The notes beneath the pieces are model-generated. The model ran no database searches and was not told the DNA's origin. It worked only from the letters and a program-made list of their open reading frames with translations. Both the position numbers and the translations under genes were made by a program. 64,000 bases of DNA. It comes from Patiria pectinifera (taxonomy: Eukaryota; Echinodermata; Asteroidea; Valvatida; Asterinidae). Positions 40,561 through 52,187 of this stretch are shown in pieces. Where the stretch lies: the NCBI GenBank assembly GCA_029964075.1, contig CM057147.1:15583513-15647512 (forward strand), given 5' to 3'. The stretch's first letter is position 1, and each line of letters starts with the position of its first letter.

Positions 40561-42066
40561 CAGAAGTTATTGTGCACTTACACTTGTTTACTATTCGGGT
40601 AAACACGATTGATAGAGTGCTTACACTATATAGTTTGTGGATTCTTAAAGATATGTTTACACACACATAAACGTCCGATTTCAAGTCGATTTTATCTCAA
40701 ATGACGAGTCATAGCAATATAGGTAATCACAAAAATACATTTTTAATAAAAACAAAATTCATGCAACACACTCAAAATTGAGTACACCACAGTCAGGTTA
40801 AACTATACACAGATTATTTATACAAGATTTGTATTAAAAACCAAAAACAAGCATCAACATTTTTAGGCAATACTGAAAAGTTTCTTAATCCCTTCACCAA
40901 AATGTTTAAATTAAATCTATTAACTAGTATTTCCAAAGTTTGCACATTGGTCGTAGGCCTTCTTTGCATGGGCTGACTGATGAATGGCCATAAATTGTAG
41001 ATCGGAATGAATCACACAGGGAGCAATTTTATTGCTTATTATAGGTACTACAACTTTGTGCTAATCATTTTGCTTATTGATGACACACATTTATGCATTG
41101 TTTACACTACAGAAAGTTTCCATTGCTAGCCTTTTCTCAATACTTTTAGTGGTGCATATCAAATTTGTGTGCCTATACCAGGACATGGATTTGACCAAAT
41201 TCTGCGGAGAGATTATGTTCGTAAACCTCAACTTCAAGATCTTGCCGACATAATTTTTCTTCACCATAAAATGTACGAGTCAGAATGCTGTTTAGATTTG
41301 TAAAGGAAATGCAATAACTGAATTTACGACTACATTGGTATATTTAGTAAACATAAGGTGTAAAAAATGTTAAACGTTAATTTTGTTCGGCCTTAGCCTG
41401 GTTTCTGCTACAGTTTTGTTCGCTGTGGTCATTTGCACAATTGTGAATTGTTTACCCCAATACCATTAGGTTAGTTGAAACGGCTTGAAATGGGCTGCAT
41501 TTGGTAACCCAGGGAGTTTTTTTTTTTAAAGTTAGTCACTTGGCACTACATGCGTCCACGACCTGCACAATTCTCCGAAACATTATAGGCTTGGACAAAG
41601 GTATAGGGTGCGTTTGAGAGGCGGTGACAAAATATAGTTGTGCGGTTGTTTGTCATTGATTTAAAGTTTTAATGACTTTGGATGTGGAGTAATTATAACC
41701 TACATGTAATTGTATTTTCTACCGTAAAATCGAATTCGCTAAAACATTCAACCGCTGCAAAAGAACAGAACCGGTTATTTGTTACGACCGCCAAAAGACA
41801 TCCTTACCAGGGACGTAATAGACTCCATCACAAGTCCCTGATGAGTCGATGATTCGCACGTCAATCACAAGTCGTCAAGTCCAAATTTAACTTACAAGCT
41901 TTTAACTGAGCTTTGATAAAAGCATTTCTTAGTTGCTCATTTTCACCTACTTTTACTTGTGACTGGATTGTGTATGAACTTGTGATCTACTCGTGACTGA
42001 AGATGCGATGGACTTGTGATTGACTTGACTATATCCCTGATCCTTGGCTTTGAACAGTCAATAAAA
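40561..42066. other. Intergenic DNA, probably including the 3' UTR of Rost-like gene A
   Basis: AT-rich, with no exon or repeat structure that I recognise. Confidence 0.4.
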
Positions 42067-42569
42067 CTAGAGATCCCCTTCCAATTTGCCTTGCTCTTGT
42101 ATATCAATCTCAGTTGTCACGGCCTCATTGCCACATTTCAACCAAATCCACACTCTCAGCTTGTAGAGGGCCCAGATCAGGCCGTGCGTGATGATAACGG
42201 CCACAAAGATGCCAAGGATAACGCCGGCGGCCAGGCCGGGCGAGTTGGTATAGTCGATGAACGGGTAAATGGCGCCGGTTGAGCTGATGGTGCGCCCTCC
42301 AGCGGCCCAGAAGATCACGGTCAGCGCCAGGTACGCCACGTCGAAGGAGATCGGGTAGATGAATTGCAGGAAACGCACCGGGATGGGCGTCAGGAAGAGG
42401 TCCAGCAGGGAGACGATGGAGGTGACGGTGTGCACGTGGAAGTCATAGAAGAAAGGGAAGGCCGGGTTGTAGAGGGCGCCCCAGTAAATAATGGTGACCA
42501 GGATGTTGAGGTTGATGGTGATGTTGAAGAACATCCAATGTATCTTGTGACGTATGCCCATCGGAGCAT
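42067..42569 (-). CDS. Rost-like A exon 3
   Basis: Residues 107 (split) to 273 and TAG at 42067-42069. Encodes the four C-terminal hydrophobic segments. Acceptor TTTGCCAG. Confidence 0.93.
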
Positions 42570-45397
42570 CTGGCAAATGAATGTAGATGTGAATAATTTA
42601 TGTGACCTGAGTCAGTGGTTACTCTTGTGCTTTAAGGTTTGAAACCCTAGCATAGGTGACTGTCCTTTCAGGCAAAAATCAAGGCAAGCTAGCAATTCCT
42701 GGGTGCAAAAAATTTCAGTTCAATTGATTCGGCATGGCAACTCGATTGCGGGGTAATACACAATAGCACTGCCCGGCTCGATCTTTTCGCCGGCCAACAA
42801 CCAGGATAACCCACAAGTGACAGTCAGTCATGACGCAGTGAGCCCCCGGTGTGGCCCCCTCCCCTCATGGAAACACCAGTTAATGAGAATATGGCCCAAG
42901 GCTCAGAGGGCAACAGTTTGGAAAAGATAATTGGCAAAAACAAAAAACGATTCGTAGGTACAACTTATTGGCCTAATGCCAGAGGGTTACAGTTTGAGGC
43001 AAGGGAATAGAGACAAAACTTCATGGAACATCGTTGGCCCAAGAACAAAACTGCAATAAATTAATACAATTTGCATACTCGGGAAACCGTGACCATGCAG
43101 TCGACCCAATACATGTTGATGTGAATACCTGTACTCGTATGATGAAACTAACCTTCACTTTGTCCATTTTGCATTCGGGGTCGGATGACGCCATCCACCA
43201 CAGCAACGACGGCAGCGACCACCATGTAGATGACGAACACTATGAAACCAAGGTTGGTCAGATACACGAACGCCTGCCCTGCCAGAAATTGGATTTGTTG
43301 GACGAAGTAGGCGATCAATATACCCAGCAGGTAGAGGGCTAGGACCACGCGGTAGATGATGAAGAGGATAAAGGGAAACTTCTTCCACTGACGAGAAGGA
43401 AAACGAAGATATTAAGTTTTCTGATATAAATATGGAAGATACTGGTACTGAAACTGAGTTGCCAAGAGACGGCAAACAAGTCCTGGTTTCTCTCCCCTTG
43501 ACTCAGCTCGGGACTCTTGCGCATCTTATCGACATTCCTCCATGCTCGACTCGAGTCATGCGAGCAAATGACTCGACTTGACGCGAGTCCCTCATCAGAA
43601 GACTCAACTCGACTCGAGCGAAGACGTGTCAAGATGCAATGATCATTGAAGTCTATGATTTTAGCCAACACAAATTCCACTTTTGGGAAAGAGTGCATCT
43701 TGACACGTCTTCGCTCGAGCCGAGTTGAGTCTTCTGATGAGGGACTCGCGTCGAGTCGAGTCATTTGCTCGCATGACTCGAGTCGAGCATGGAGGAATGT
43801 TTACTCATAGCTCGAGCACGGTCACCAAAAATTGTGACCCGAGTCGGACTCGAGTCGAGTCACTGACTCGAGTCATTACAACTCTGGTCTCGTCAATTAG
43901 GCTTCAAATTGAAATCACTAATTGGTTTCACTCTCAGCAAGGGCGGATCCAGGGGGGGGGGCCAAAGGGGGTCATGCCCCCCCCCAAAAAAAACGAAACC
44001 AATTTTTTTTTTTTGTGACGTCGCAATAAAGGCAGGCAATGAGTACACCACCATCTTTTCCTCAAAAAAACATTGGTTAAAGTGGTCAGAAATTGCCTCA
44101 GATCGCACCACAGAGCATCTAGAATCCAAAAAAAATTCGGGGCCCGAACCCCACGCCGAACCCCAACCCCGAACCCCACGCCGTAATTTTTTGACCCACT
44201 TTTTTGGGGGACCAACAATTTTTTGGCCCCCCCCCCCAAATCCGCCCTTGACTCTCAGATGCAAAATGTTGAAGAAAAGTCTCATTTAAAAATGAATTGA
44301 TATGCTGCAAACTTGGCTCGGGTGAAATACTGAGGACCTATATATATAGTTCTTGCCTCATTAAATTTTTGGAGAATTTTGTTTGCTAAAGAGTGAGTTA
44401 AGTTAGCCATAATTTATTTTGCATGCTTTTCTACACTCATGGTCCCAGTCTGCTGTTAGGCCTACATCATACCTTTTTCTATGATCATCATACTGATGAT
44501 AAAATGTATATAGAGGAAAAGCGGTCCAGTTTTATGCACGGGCCTTCAGCGTGGATGGTCATGTATAGGTCCCTCCCCCGAGAACGAAAATGGTACGTTC
44601 CGTTGCTACATTGCAAAATCCTCATGGCTATATACATGTATACCATTTAGAACTCGTGCATCCGGGAACGTGCCAGTAATTCGTGGGAACAAGTTGGTAA
44701 TTCGTGGGAACGAATGAGCAATTCGTGCGAACGAATGAGCAATTCGTGCGAACGAGTTAGCAATTCGTGCGAACGAATTAGCAATTCGTGCGAACGAATT
44801 AGAAATTTGTGGGAACGAATTAGTAATTCGTGCGAACGAATTAACAATTCGTGGGAACGAATTAGTAATTCGTGGGAACGAATTAGTAATTCGTGGGAAC
44901 GAATTAGTAATTCGTTCGAACGAATTACTAATTCGTGCGAACGAATTACTAACGGTGCGAACGGATTAGTAATTTGTGCGAACGAAATAGTAATTCGTGC
45001 GAACGAATTAGCATACTCCCCCAAAAAACCCCAAATTTCCACCCTGTCCCTTCCCGGGCTTCATAATTTAGTGAAAGGGCGTAAGCTAAGCTAGTTCACA
45101 TTATGGTATTGTGTATACGTTCTACCAGCACACGGTATGGGTGTCACACTGTCAGTATAAGAAAGTTGTATACATGTACATGTTGTATATTCACTATATA
45201 TAGGCCTACTAGACATATTCGCCGGTTTGTCCCGAAGTTCAGAACACTAAATGTCCGGCTCCTTCAGAAAAAAACAACACGTTTTGAAATACATTGTAAT
45301 GTCGCCGGCATACCTGTGTACGGTAAAACACGCTGGCGTCATCGTAGCTCAGCCCAAAATCAGATGGCTTTGGTCGTTCACAACACTTCATTGACAT
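42067..45397 (-). CDS. Rolling stone-like multi-pass membrane protein A, complete, 3 exons
   Basis: Exons are 45314-45397 (residues 1-28), 43153-43387 (29-106) and 42067-42569 (107-273), joined at phase 0 and phase 1 with GT-AG ends. The 273-residue length is close to Drosophila rolling stone. About six hydrophobic segments are visible, at roughly 36-55, 72-98, 118-138, 154-172, 178-197 and 218-243. Family-typical blocks are KPSDFGL and VFYRTQ near the N-terminus, HWMFFNITINLNILVTIIYW at 117-136, LLDLFLTPIPVRFLQFIYP at 161-179 and IYPFIDYTNSPG at 207-218. The C-terminal tail is acidic. Drosophila Rost acts in myoblast fusion; the function here is unknown. It is first in the chain of four, with B about 3.7 kb upstream. 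Confidence 0.93.
43153..43387 (-). CDS. Rost-like A exon 2
   Basis: Residues 29-106 plus one base. Begins WKKFPFILFIIYRVVLALYL and ends QNGQSE. Acceptor TCGTCAG, donor GTTAGT. Confidence 0.93.
43532..43800. repeat. Foldback element, arms about 107 bp, in gene A intron 1
   Basis: ACATTCCTCCATGCTCGACT (43532) is the inverse of AGTCGAGCATGGAGGAATGT (ending 43800). Pairing continues to CGAAGACGTGTCAAGATGCA and its inverse around a spacer of about 55 nt (43639-43693). The arms are rich in GACTCGAGTC words. Confidence 0.92.
43935..44250. repeat. MITE with AAGGGCGGAT ends and long G/C tracts
   Basis: AAGGGCGGATCCAGGGGGG and CCCCCCAAATCCGCCCTT are inverse. The interior has CCCCCCCCC, TTTTTTTTTT and repeated CGAACCCCACGCCG words. 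It is related to 18780-18995. Overlapping open frames on both strands are artefacts. Confidence 0.8.
44676..45015. repeat. 21-bp minisatellite, about 16 copies, in gene A intron 1
   Basis: The consensus unit is near AATTCGTGCGAACGAATTAG plus one base, period 21. Each unit contains the near-palindrome AATTCGTNCGAACGAATT. The period is a multiple of three and lacks stops, so both strands are open (126 codons plus, 131 minus) as heptad repeats; this reflects the repeat and is not a gene. The array lies between Rost-like A exons 1 and 2. Confidence 0.95.
45314..45397 (-). CDS. Rost-like A exon 1
   Basis: Residues 1-28, MSMKCCERPKPSDFGL then SYDDASVFYRTQ. A second in-frame ATG is codon 3. Donor GTATGC is weak but is the only one giving the family's Q|W junction. 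Confidence 0.88.
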
Positions 45398-45794
45398 GCT
45401 GCTGACTCGATCACGTCACACATATAGCGATACACTCTAAGATAGTAAACTAGACAGAATCTTTCGTTTCTTAATTCCGATATATTAAGCTGGACGTTCC
45501 ACTCGTTGTCTATCACCATGCAGGCTACGGCAGCCTTTTATGATTACAACACTGACACGAGAAACACTCTAATTCCGTAAACACTTCCATTCACAACTTG
45601 GCAAACATAGGAAAGAATCACACGCTTAAATAACTCCGGTGTAACGGCGGCCACTGCATATTGTAGCGCTTCCTTTGTGAGTCGATCCTCGACCTGCTTT
45701 GTACATCATTGATCAGCCTCAAGGCCGACCGTCAACGTATTACCGTACAGGTCATGGCAGTCAGTACTTTTGTACATGTACTTTTTTTTTTACC

Positions 45795-46115
45795 CTAAAA
45801 GGGCCGGGTTATTTTGACCATCTCTCAGCCGGGGGGGGGGGGCCTAAAATCTCGGCCACCGAGTGACGAAACATTTCGAAACCCGGTGCATGCATAGAGC
45901 AACTCCCCATAAACATAACCAAGAAATTTCGTGACTATAGGTCAAAGGGTTATGGAATTATGGCTAATTAACTATTCATATGTACGAATGGTAATTCTGC
46001 TCTGTGTATACGCTGTATTTGGGAAAATTCAGTTTTCACGGCGCGTAACGGGGAATTTTTTTTTTCAAAGCTATCGCGGAAAAAGTTGAGGGGGGGGGGC
46101 GGCCCTTTTAGAGTT
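45795..46115. repeat. MITE with CCCTAAAAGGGCCGGG-type ends, copy 1
   Basis: CCCTAAAAGGGCCGGGTTAT at the left and GGCGGCCCTTTTAGAGTT at the right are inverted. The interior matches the reverse of 52942-53395 (ATTTTGACCATCTCTCAGCC, ATCTCGGCC, TTTCGTGACTATAGGTCAAA). It includes a G12 run at about 45831. Confidence 0.85.
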
Positions 46116-46837
46116 AAGCACCAATGATCTCTCAATCTCCTTTATGGTACAAAAAGGGGGAAATGCATGCCCGTGGAATATTATTGAATATGGGTGTAGC
46201 AACAATTAAGCAGTCACTGAATCTCCCGTTCACATCACAACAGTAAGTGACAGACCGGGTTAAAACTCATAATATTGCCTTGTCTGTAGGTTATCCGGTT
46301 CGTAAGTGTGACGTCACTCTCAGTTTAAACCACGCCCACTGAAACCAGACGTTAAAGTAACTTGAGTGTCAAGTTTAGCCAATGGGCGCTTGCAGTGGTG
46401 CGTGCGCATGTATGACGAAGTCACTTATACGAAACGAAGAGTGTAGTCTACACCATGAATTTGCAAAAACTAGGCTTTGTCGAATCGATCATGGAAGAAG
46501 GAAAAACAGATGATTCAATTTGAGTAACAACAATACGTTGAATCGCCAGAAAGCGAGAAAATAAAAAAACTAACCTTTCGAAATGTCAGCTCAGTAGATA
46601 ACATAATTTATAGAAAACTATGAAAAATGCACCTTCATTTTTCTCGACGCAAAACATTGAAAGCGCAATGGTTTGGTCCTAACGTCGCGAGGAAATGATT
46701 GGAATTCCTCTTATGGTTCGAAGATGACAGATACCAGCTGTAATGATTTCACAGGACGCTTAATCATTTTGTTTACTTATATATTACACTCAAGGATATA
46801 TATTTTGACAGTTTCATTTTTGAGTATTTGCAAACGG

Positions 46838-47030
46838 TGTCAATGGACCGATCCAGTAAGCACCGCCCCATGGTATTCTGACCTGTCCGACACGCGTGTA
46901 CAAAAGTCCGACATGCGTGCACGTGCGTATGATGCGCGCGGCAGGAAAGTGCGGTGTGGCATTGGAGAGGAGCACGTGTTAATTTGCCCACGTGCGCAGT
47001 GGGAGGGGCTTACTGGATCGGTCCATTACC
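46838..47030. repeat. MITE with ATGGACCGATCCAGTAAG ends
   Basis: ATGGACCGATCCAGTAAG near 46842 faces its inverse CTTACTGGATCGGTCCAT near 47008. The interior contains CGACACGCGTG.. and CGACATGCGTGCACGTGCG, a CpG-rich direct duplication. The 134-codon frame is incidental. Confidence 0.8.
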
Positions 47031-48249
47031 GGAATTGCGCGTCTGATCTTAAATTGTTAAAGTTAGCGCATGGTTAAAGGTAATACCTTTAATATTAAAG
47101 TTCATCGTGCAGTTCCGAAAGTTATACTGAGCAGTGGTTGTACGTGCAAGCTACATTACACGAGTCACTCAGGCAGCGTATCACAACTTAAATTGATGTA
47201 CCCGAGATTCTGACTGTATTAAATTATATTCAATGAATTTTTACTCAAAAGAAATCACAAGTTTCTGTTATGCGGAAAATACAGCACTTCGTAACGTCGT
47301 GCCTTTGCAAATGAGAACTTTACCTTGGACGTTGTGCCTCACATAGTTAACCTGTAGTTCTCAAGTTATTTTAACAGTAGTTATAAAGGTATATTCCCAT
47401 CGTACAGCACCTACAAACAAGATCTTCAATTAAGACTAGGTCTTAGAAATAAACTGTTGCTTTAATTCTTTTTATGAACATGTACTGTGCGAAATCATTA
47501 ACCATTGTGCCGTGAATATTATACACGCCTTCATAACATACATTTTAAGGTTTTTCATATACGTTTTGTCATCTATTCATAAAGGTTCTCTCGATTACAG
47601 AAAATAAACAGAACCGTGTGGCCCATTTTGGTAAAATATATTACGGTTTTTGGTGATTTTGAGGTATAGTTTGGGGCGAAACATTACTACTTGCGTTTCA
47701 TTTGCAGGGACTTCCGTAATTATTGAAAGACCTCTTTTTCATGCTGGTCCAGTTAAAATTAATATCAATACACAATACCAGCAACATAACATATATTCTC
47801 ACGACTCTTTTTTTTTTTTTAAATCAAACAATTTTTTCGCTTCCTTCCTTTTCGCATTTCCTTTTTATTAGATAAATACTGAAGTCCCTGGTGGACAAAT
47901 AGTCGATCATGGTATTCATCTCGTATATTGTAAAAATAAGGACAAATTAAACATGCCTTTTATTCCTAGTTGCCTTAATACAACCGAATTAAGCTGGATT
48001 TGAACATTGTGACTGCTGGACCATCCTATACTGGCAAGTGTGCAATGGGCTAGCTATATCCAGCTCTACATTAACAGTTTCCCGAACGGACGCTAGTTTC
48101 CCCAAGTGAATAACCTAATTCAATGAGGATATCCATGAAATATATATATATATAACCTCGTTTTTCCCTCGTGGCCGTGGTCTGACAAAAAACATGTATA
48201 AATGCAGGAAATGCTCGACTTATGTGGAAGCTCACAACCAGGTGGCTTA

Positions 48250-48700
48250 TTTGAAGGGCAGTAGCGCATCCAGCTTATTTTGATGTTGGAAAGGGGGGGG
48301 GGGGGGCAACCGCCCATCCGCGCCCAAATGTAGACATGTTTTTTTCTTGGACCCCGAAAATAAAAATGGGGTGGGGGGGGGGTCGGGGTGTTGGGTGCAG
48401 TTACCCGTCTTCCAAATGGGGGCGCTCTTTAAAAGTGACCATTATTATGCAAACTACAAATTATATGCCTACAATGTATTTTCACGGCGCATTGTAACTG
48501 TTTTTGAGAGGGTTTTCTCTTTTGGGGATTGATGCATGCCCGTCGTCAAGGGGGGGGGGGGGGAGGGCAGTGGGGCCGGGCCCCCCTTGGCGAGCAATTG
48601 TGAGCCATACATGTGTATTTTGTTAATTTTTAAGGTAGTGGGCTCCCCCCCCCCCCATTGGTTCTTTGCCCCCCTACGTACAGATCCAGCTTGGTTATTG
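48250..48700. repeat. G/C-tract-rich repeat cluster
   Basis: G runs of 8-14 near 48293, 48373 and 48549, and a C13 run near 48644, flanked by GCGCATCCAGCTT (48266) and TACAGATCCAGCTTGG (48678). These appear to be two or more nested low-complexity insertions. Poly-G lengths may be assembly-sensitive. Confidence 0.5.
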
Positions 48701-49079
48701 GTTAGGGGGTATATGTACATTATTCTGTGATATAGTGTTAATTATTACCGGATTTGAACAGCACCCCCACTGAAAGTATGCATTTATCAGTCACAGAGCA
48801 TGAAGTTCAGCATGCACCGACTGTGCGTCATCATATTCTTTTGTGTCGAAATGAAAGTACGTTGTGTCCTGCTACACTTTTAATGATTCAAGGTAATATG
48901 TAGACTTGATACAAGCCGCATGTGTGCACAATGTTTTTGATTGAAGATTTTACAGACTTTTTAAAGATGGGCAGAGAGAGGCAGAGAGAGGCTGAGACTT
49001 TAAATATGTCGGAGGGCAGAAAAATAGAGGCTGAGACTTTTAAATATGTCCAGAACCTGCTGTATGTAACTACTGATGT

Positions 49080-49618
49080 TCATATCTGTCCAGTTGTGAT
49101 TGGCTCATCAACTTCCTTCTCATCCTTGATGCAATACTCCTCCACTTCGGCAGCCGATAACGTCCTCAGCCGGGTAGGAGCACTGGTGCCACTGTCACAT
49201 CTGACCCAGATCCACTGTTTAAATTTATACAGTGCCCAGACAGCACCCTGCATGAGCACCACTGCGGCGAAGATCCCCACGATCGCACCTGCTGCTCGGC
49301 CCGGATGATCTGTGTAATCTAGAAAGGGGTAGATTGGCTGTTTGTGGAAGCCGCCCACCGCCCAGAAGATGAGTGTGAAGACGAGGTAGATGGTGCCAAG
49401 CAGCAGAGGGTAGACAAAGTGCAGGAGGTGGATGGGCACCGGTGTGAGGAAGATATCCAACAGGCAGACGACGGATGTCAGGGTGTGCATGGTCAGATCG
49501 TAGATGAGTGGGAGCATGGGCGTGTAAAGGGCGCTCCAATAGACCAGGGTGACTAGGAAATTCAGGTTGGTCGTCATGCTGAAGAGGAACCAGTGAGCCT
49601 TGTGACGGACACAAAGTT
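49080..49618 (-). CDS. Rost-like B exon 3
   Basis: 178 residues plus TGA at 49080-49082. Opens ELCVRHKAHWFLFS. Acceptor TTAAACAG. Confidence 0.93.
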
Positions 49619-52187
49619 CTGTTTAAAAACATCACAGAAAAAAAAAAAACGTAAAGGAGTAATTCGAAGATAACCCATTTACTAGTCTGAGGATCAGATG
49701 TTCACATGTACAGAGCCACACTAAAAAAAGTCTGATACATCCGTGCATGTAAATGTTATGCAACCCCATATGCCAGCTGATCGGAGCGGCCTTTAGAGCT
49801 TGTGATGTCATTTTGGAGCAAACCTTTGGCCAAAGCAGTTGACTGATCAATAGCTGCCATGATTTTGTAATACGACATCAGGTTACCAAACACCAGAAAA
49901 TATGTACATCACGAGCCCAGGCACAAGTCAATCATTAGTCAATTCATAAGTCTAGTTGCAAGAAACAAATGATGAGCAACAACAAAGGAATGCCTATGTC
50001 AAGTTCATAGTTTGTGAGTCGACTTGGGACTAGATCGCTTGTGATTCACTTGTGATTGACTTATGACTTGTGATCAATCACAGGTAATGTTTTAGTGAAG
50101 CAGGATTAGTGATGCTCTGCATTGGTAATTGTTGGTATTGGCAGATCGATTACCTTCACCGGCATTTCTCCGCTTGATGCAACCATCCCAGATAACATTA
50201 ACACTCGCCGTCACGTTGTATGCAATGAAGATCATGAAGGCGATCGTTGTCAGGTAGACGAATGATGCACCGCCTTGGCTCTTGATAGAAAGGACCAACA
50301 CGCCGATGAAGAAACCAATCACGTACAGGGATACAACCACCCGGTAGATGGCTAGGACTAACAAGGGGAACTTGGACCACTGAAAGTGAAACAAAGCATA
50401 TACAAATCACTTTAATACATGTACGTATCCATCAAAAGTCATCTTCAAGTTTATGTGTTATGGGTCAATTACATACATACATGGTACCAAAATCTGATGA
50501 GTGGATTGTTATACAAAACTATGCAGCTTGTAACTTAGGCTGTGCAATTACCAGACAGGGCTCTGGAGTGCTCTAAAACGTGCAAAACTAAATCAGGCCC
50601 ACTTTACTCACAGTTTAGCCAGCAAATTTCTCCAAAAATTCCACTGGGGCAAAGAAAATGTCCTCAGTATTTCACCAACCAAGTTTGCAGACTCAATTCC
50701 ATTTTTAAAGGAGACTTTTCTTCAATATTTTGCACATGAGAGGGAAGTCAAGTGATTTCAAAATGGGGCTAAATACATGAAATACTAGACTGGTACATGT
50801 CCATCCATGGTCCAACTATTTGAAAAGACTAACCTCTTCATTCAGTGTCAATAGTCTGGTGGCTTGACTATGGAGAAATGTATAGTAAATTGAGACTTGT
50901 TCCCGCTTCATGTCACATGTTTCTTAAATTCTTTTGGCGTGGTTGATTGATGCAGTACTGAAGCTGTGTTGGACTGGTTGATTCAGGTGTCAGTCTAGTT
51001 TCTTGTTTTGCATGTTTTCAATACCTTAATGTTTGGGACTCTCATACACAGTATTAAGAGTCCCAAATTTTAGGACTATGCAATTACTGGACACCTTTAG
51101 GCCAAAAAAAAAAAAATAAGTCGGTCTCTGGTCAGCGCGCGCATCGATTTTAATCATGCGCGTCAATCTTTTTTTTCCCCAAAATGTTCCGCGGTAGCTC
51201 CAACAGCGCCCTCTCATGATTGCCGCACCTCCTCATATTTTTTTTTACCAAAGAGCACTAAGGAATGGGAAATTGCACCAAGGCAAATGATCGAGAGCAC
51301 CAAGGCAAATTATGGAGGACACCAGTGTACATGAGGACACCAAAAAAAGCAAAATGGTACCCCACCTTGTCTGTACAATACACAGTATTGACAGTCCCAA
51401 ATTTTCGGACTAGTTCCAATCTAGCCCCAAAATGTGGCCTATTTACTGGACTGCCTCCGTAAACATAGGCCACACATCCACATGTACAAAAATGTGTCGA
51501 CGGAGCCAAATTTTGATTTTCACATTTAGGCTTACTTTGTAGGTTTTTTTTTGCTTTAGAAGCATTCTCACCCTCTATATAGGCTAATCAGAAAGTGCTG
51601 CCTTTTTCAGATGTCCATTTTTCGTGAAATTTCCAGATAAATTTGCACATGTTTGCGTATCAAAATTTCAACATGAAATTTCACAAAAATTAGACATCTG
51701 AAAAAGGCAGCACTTTCTGATTAGCCTATATAGAGGGTGAGAATGCTTCTAAAGCAAAAAAAACCTACAAAGTAAGCCTAAATGTGAAAATCAAAATTTG
51801 GCCCCGTCGACACGTTTTTGTACATGTGGATGTGTGGCCTATGTTTACGGAGGCAGTCCAGTAAATAGGCCACATTTATGGGGCTAGTTCCAATCATGCC
51901 AATTGTGACCTTTATTTACGATGGTAATTGGCCACATTTACAATCATTGACAATGTATGAGGCTAACTTGGCTTGAGTAACTCCAGCTGACATGCTCATC
52001 GCGAATTTATATGTGAATTCCTGATCATGAGCATGTCAGCTGGAGTTCCTCAAGCTAGCTAGAGCTAACTGCCATGCCAGTCTCATGATGATGAATCTCG
52101 ACTTACTTGCGGACGATAAAACACGCTGCTCTCATCTGTTGTAAAACCAAAATCCGATAGTTTCGGTCGCTGAATACACGTCGCCAT
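49080..52187 (-). CDS. Rolling stone-like multi-pass membrane protein B, complete, 3 exons
   Basis: Exons are 52107-52187 (27 residues), 50154-50379 (75 plus one base) and 49080-49618 (178), giving 281 residues. Junction phases 0 and 1 are the same as in A. Exon 1 reads MATCIQRPKLSDFGF ... VFYRPQ, the exon 1 signature of A. Later blocks are YVIGFFIGVLVLSI, HKAHWFLFSMTTNLNFLVTL, LLDIFLTPVPIHLLHFVYPL and IYPFLDYTDHPGRAAG, aligning with A without long gaps. The acidic tail ends ITTGQI. About six hydrophobic segments point to an integral membrane protein. Closest to A, so probably an A/B tandem duplicate. Substrate or partner is not predictable from sequence. Confidence 0.93.
50154..50379 (-). 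CDS. Rost-like B exon 2
   Basis: 75 residues plus one base. Begins WSKFPLLVLAIYRVVVSLYV; phase 0 entry and phase 1 exit. Acceptor TTTCAG, donor GTAATC. Confidence 0.93.
50400..51080. other. Part of Rost-like B intron 1 with no recognised element
   Basis: No exon, repeat ends or RNA gene recognised. Confidence 0.35.
51085..51240. repeat. Dispersed repeat fragment with GTCGGTCTCTGGTC
   Basis: TTTAGGCC, an A13 run, GTCGGTCTCTGGTCAGCGCG and ATCATGCGCGTCAATC resemble the end of the AGTCTCCGG repeats at 35915 and 26758, but divergence is high and no second end is seen. Confidence 0.45.
51422..51886. repeat. Long-arm foldback element (Mutator-like), copy 2, in gene B intron 1
   Basis: Ends TAGCCCCA and TGGGGCTA, arms of about 225 bp, highly similar to 33769-34246. 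An exact 9-bp duplication GTTCCAATC lies at 51413-51421 and 51887-51895. Confidence 0.92.
52107..52187 (-). CDS. Rost-like B exon 1
   Basis: 27 residues from ATG at 52185-52187. Contains RPKLSDFGF. Donor GTAAGT. The upstream context CCCACG precedes ATGG, a reasonable start. A hairpin-forming stretch (51975-52060, TCCAGCTGACATGCTCAT and its inverse) lies 46 bp beyond the donor. Confidence 0.92.

Larger units (their letters stand above)
45398..49079. other. Intergenic DNA between Rost-like genes A and B
   Basis: Apart from the elements at 45795-46115, 46838-47030 and 48250-48700 I see no coding features. It should contain the promoter of A, but no core element is clear. Confidence 0.4.

Noticed and set aside
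43893-44310. Several overlapping frames of 63-130 codons on both strands
   Set aside because: They lie in a G/C-tract-rich MITE, and frames on opposite strands share the same DNA.
44647-45094. Open frames of 126 and 131 codons on both strands
   Set aside because: They are translations of the 21-bp minisatellite in the first intron of Rost-like gene A.
46673-47077. 134-codon plus-strand frame
   Set aside because: Overlaps a MITE with inverted ends at 46838-47030, and no domain is visible.
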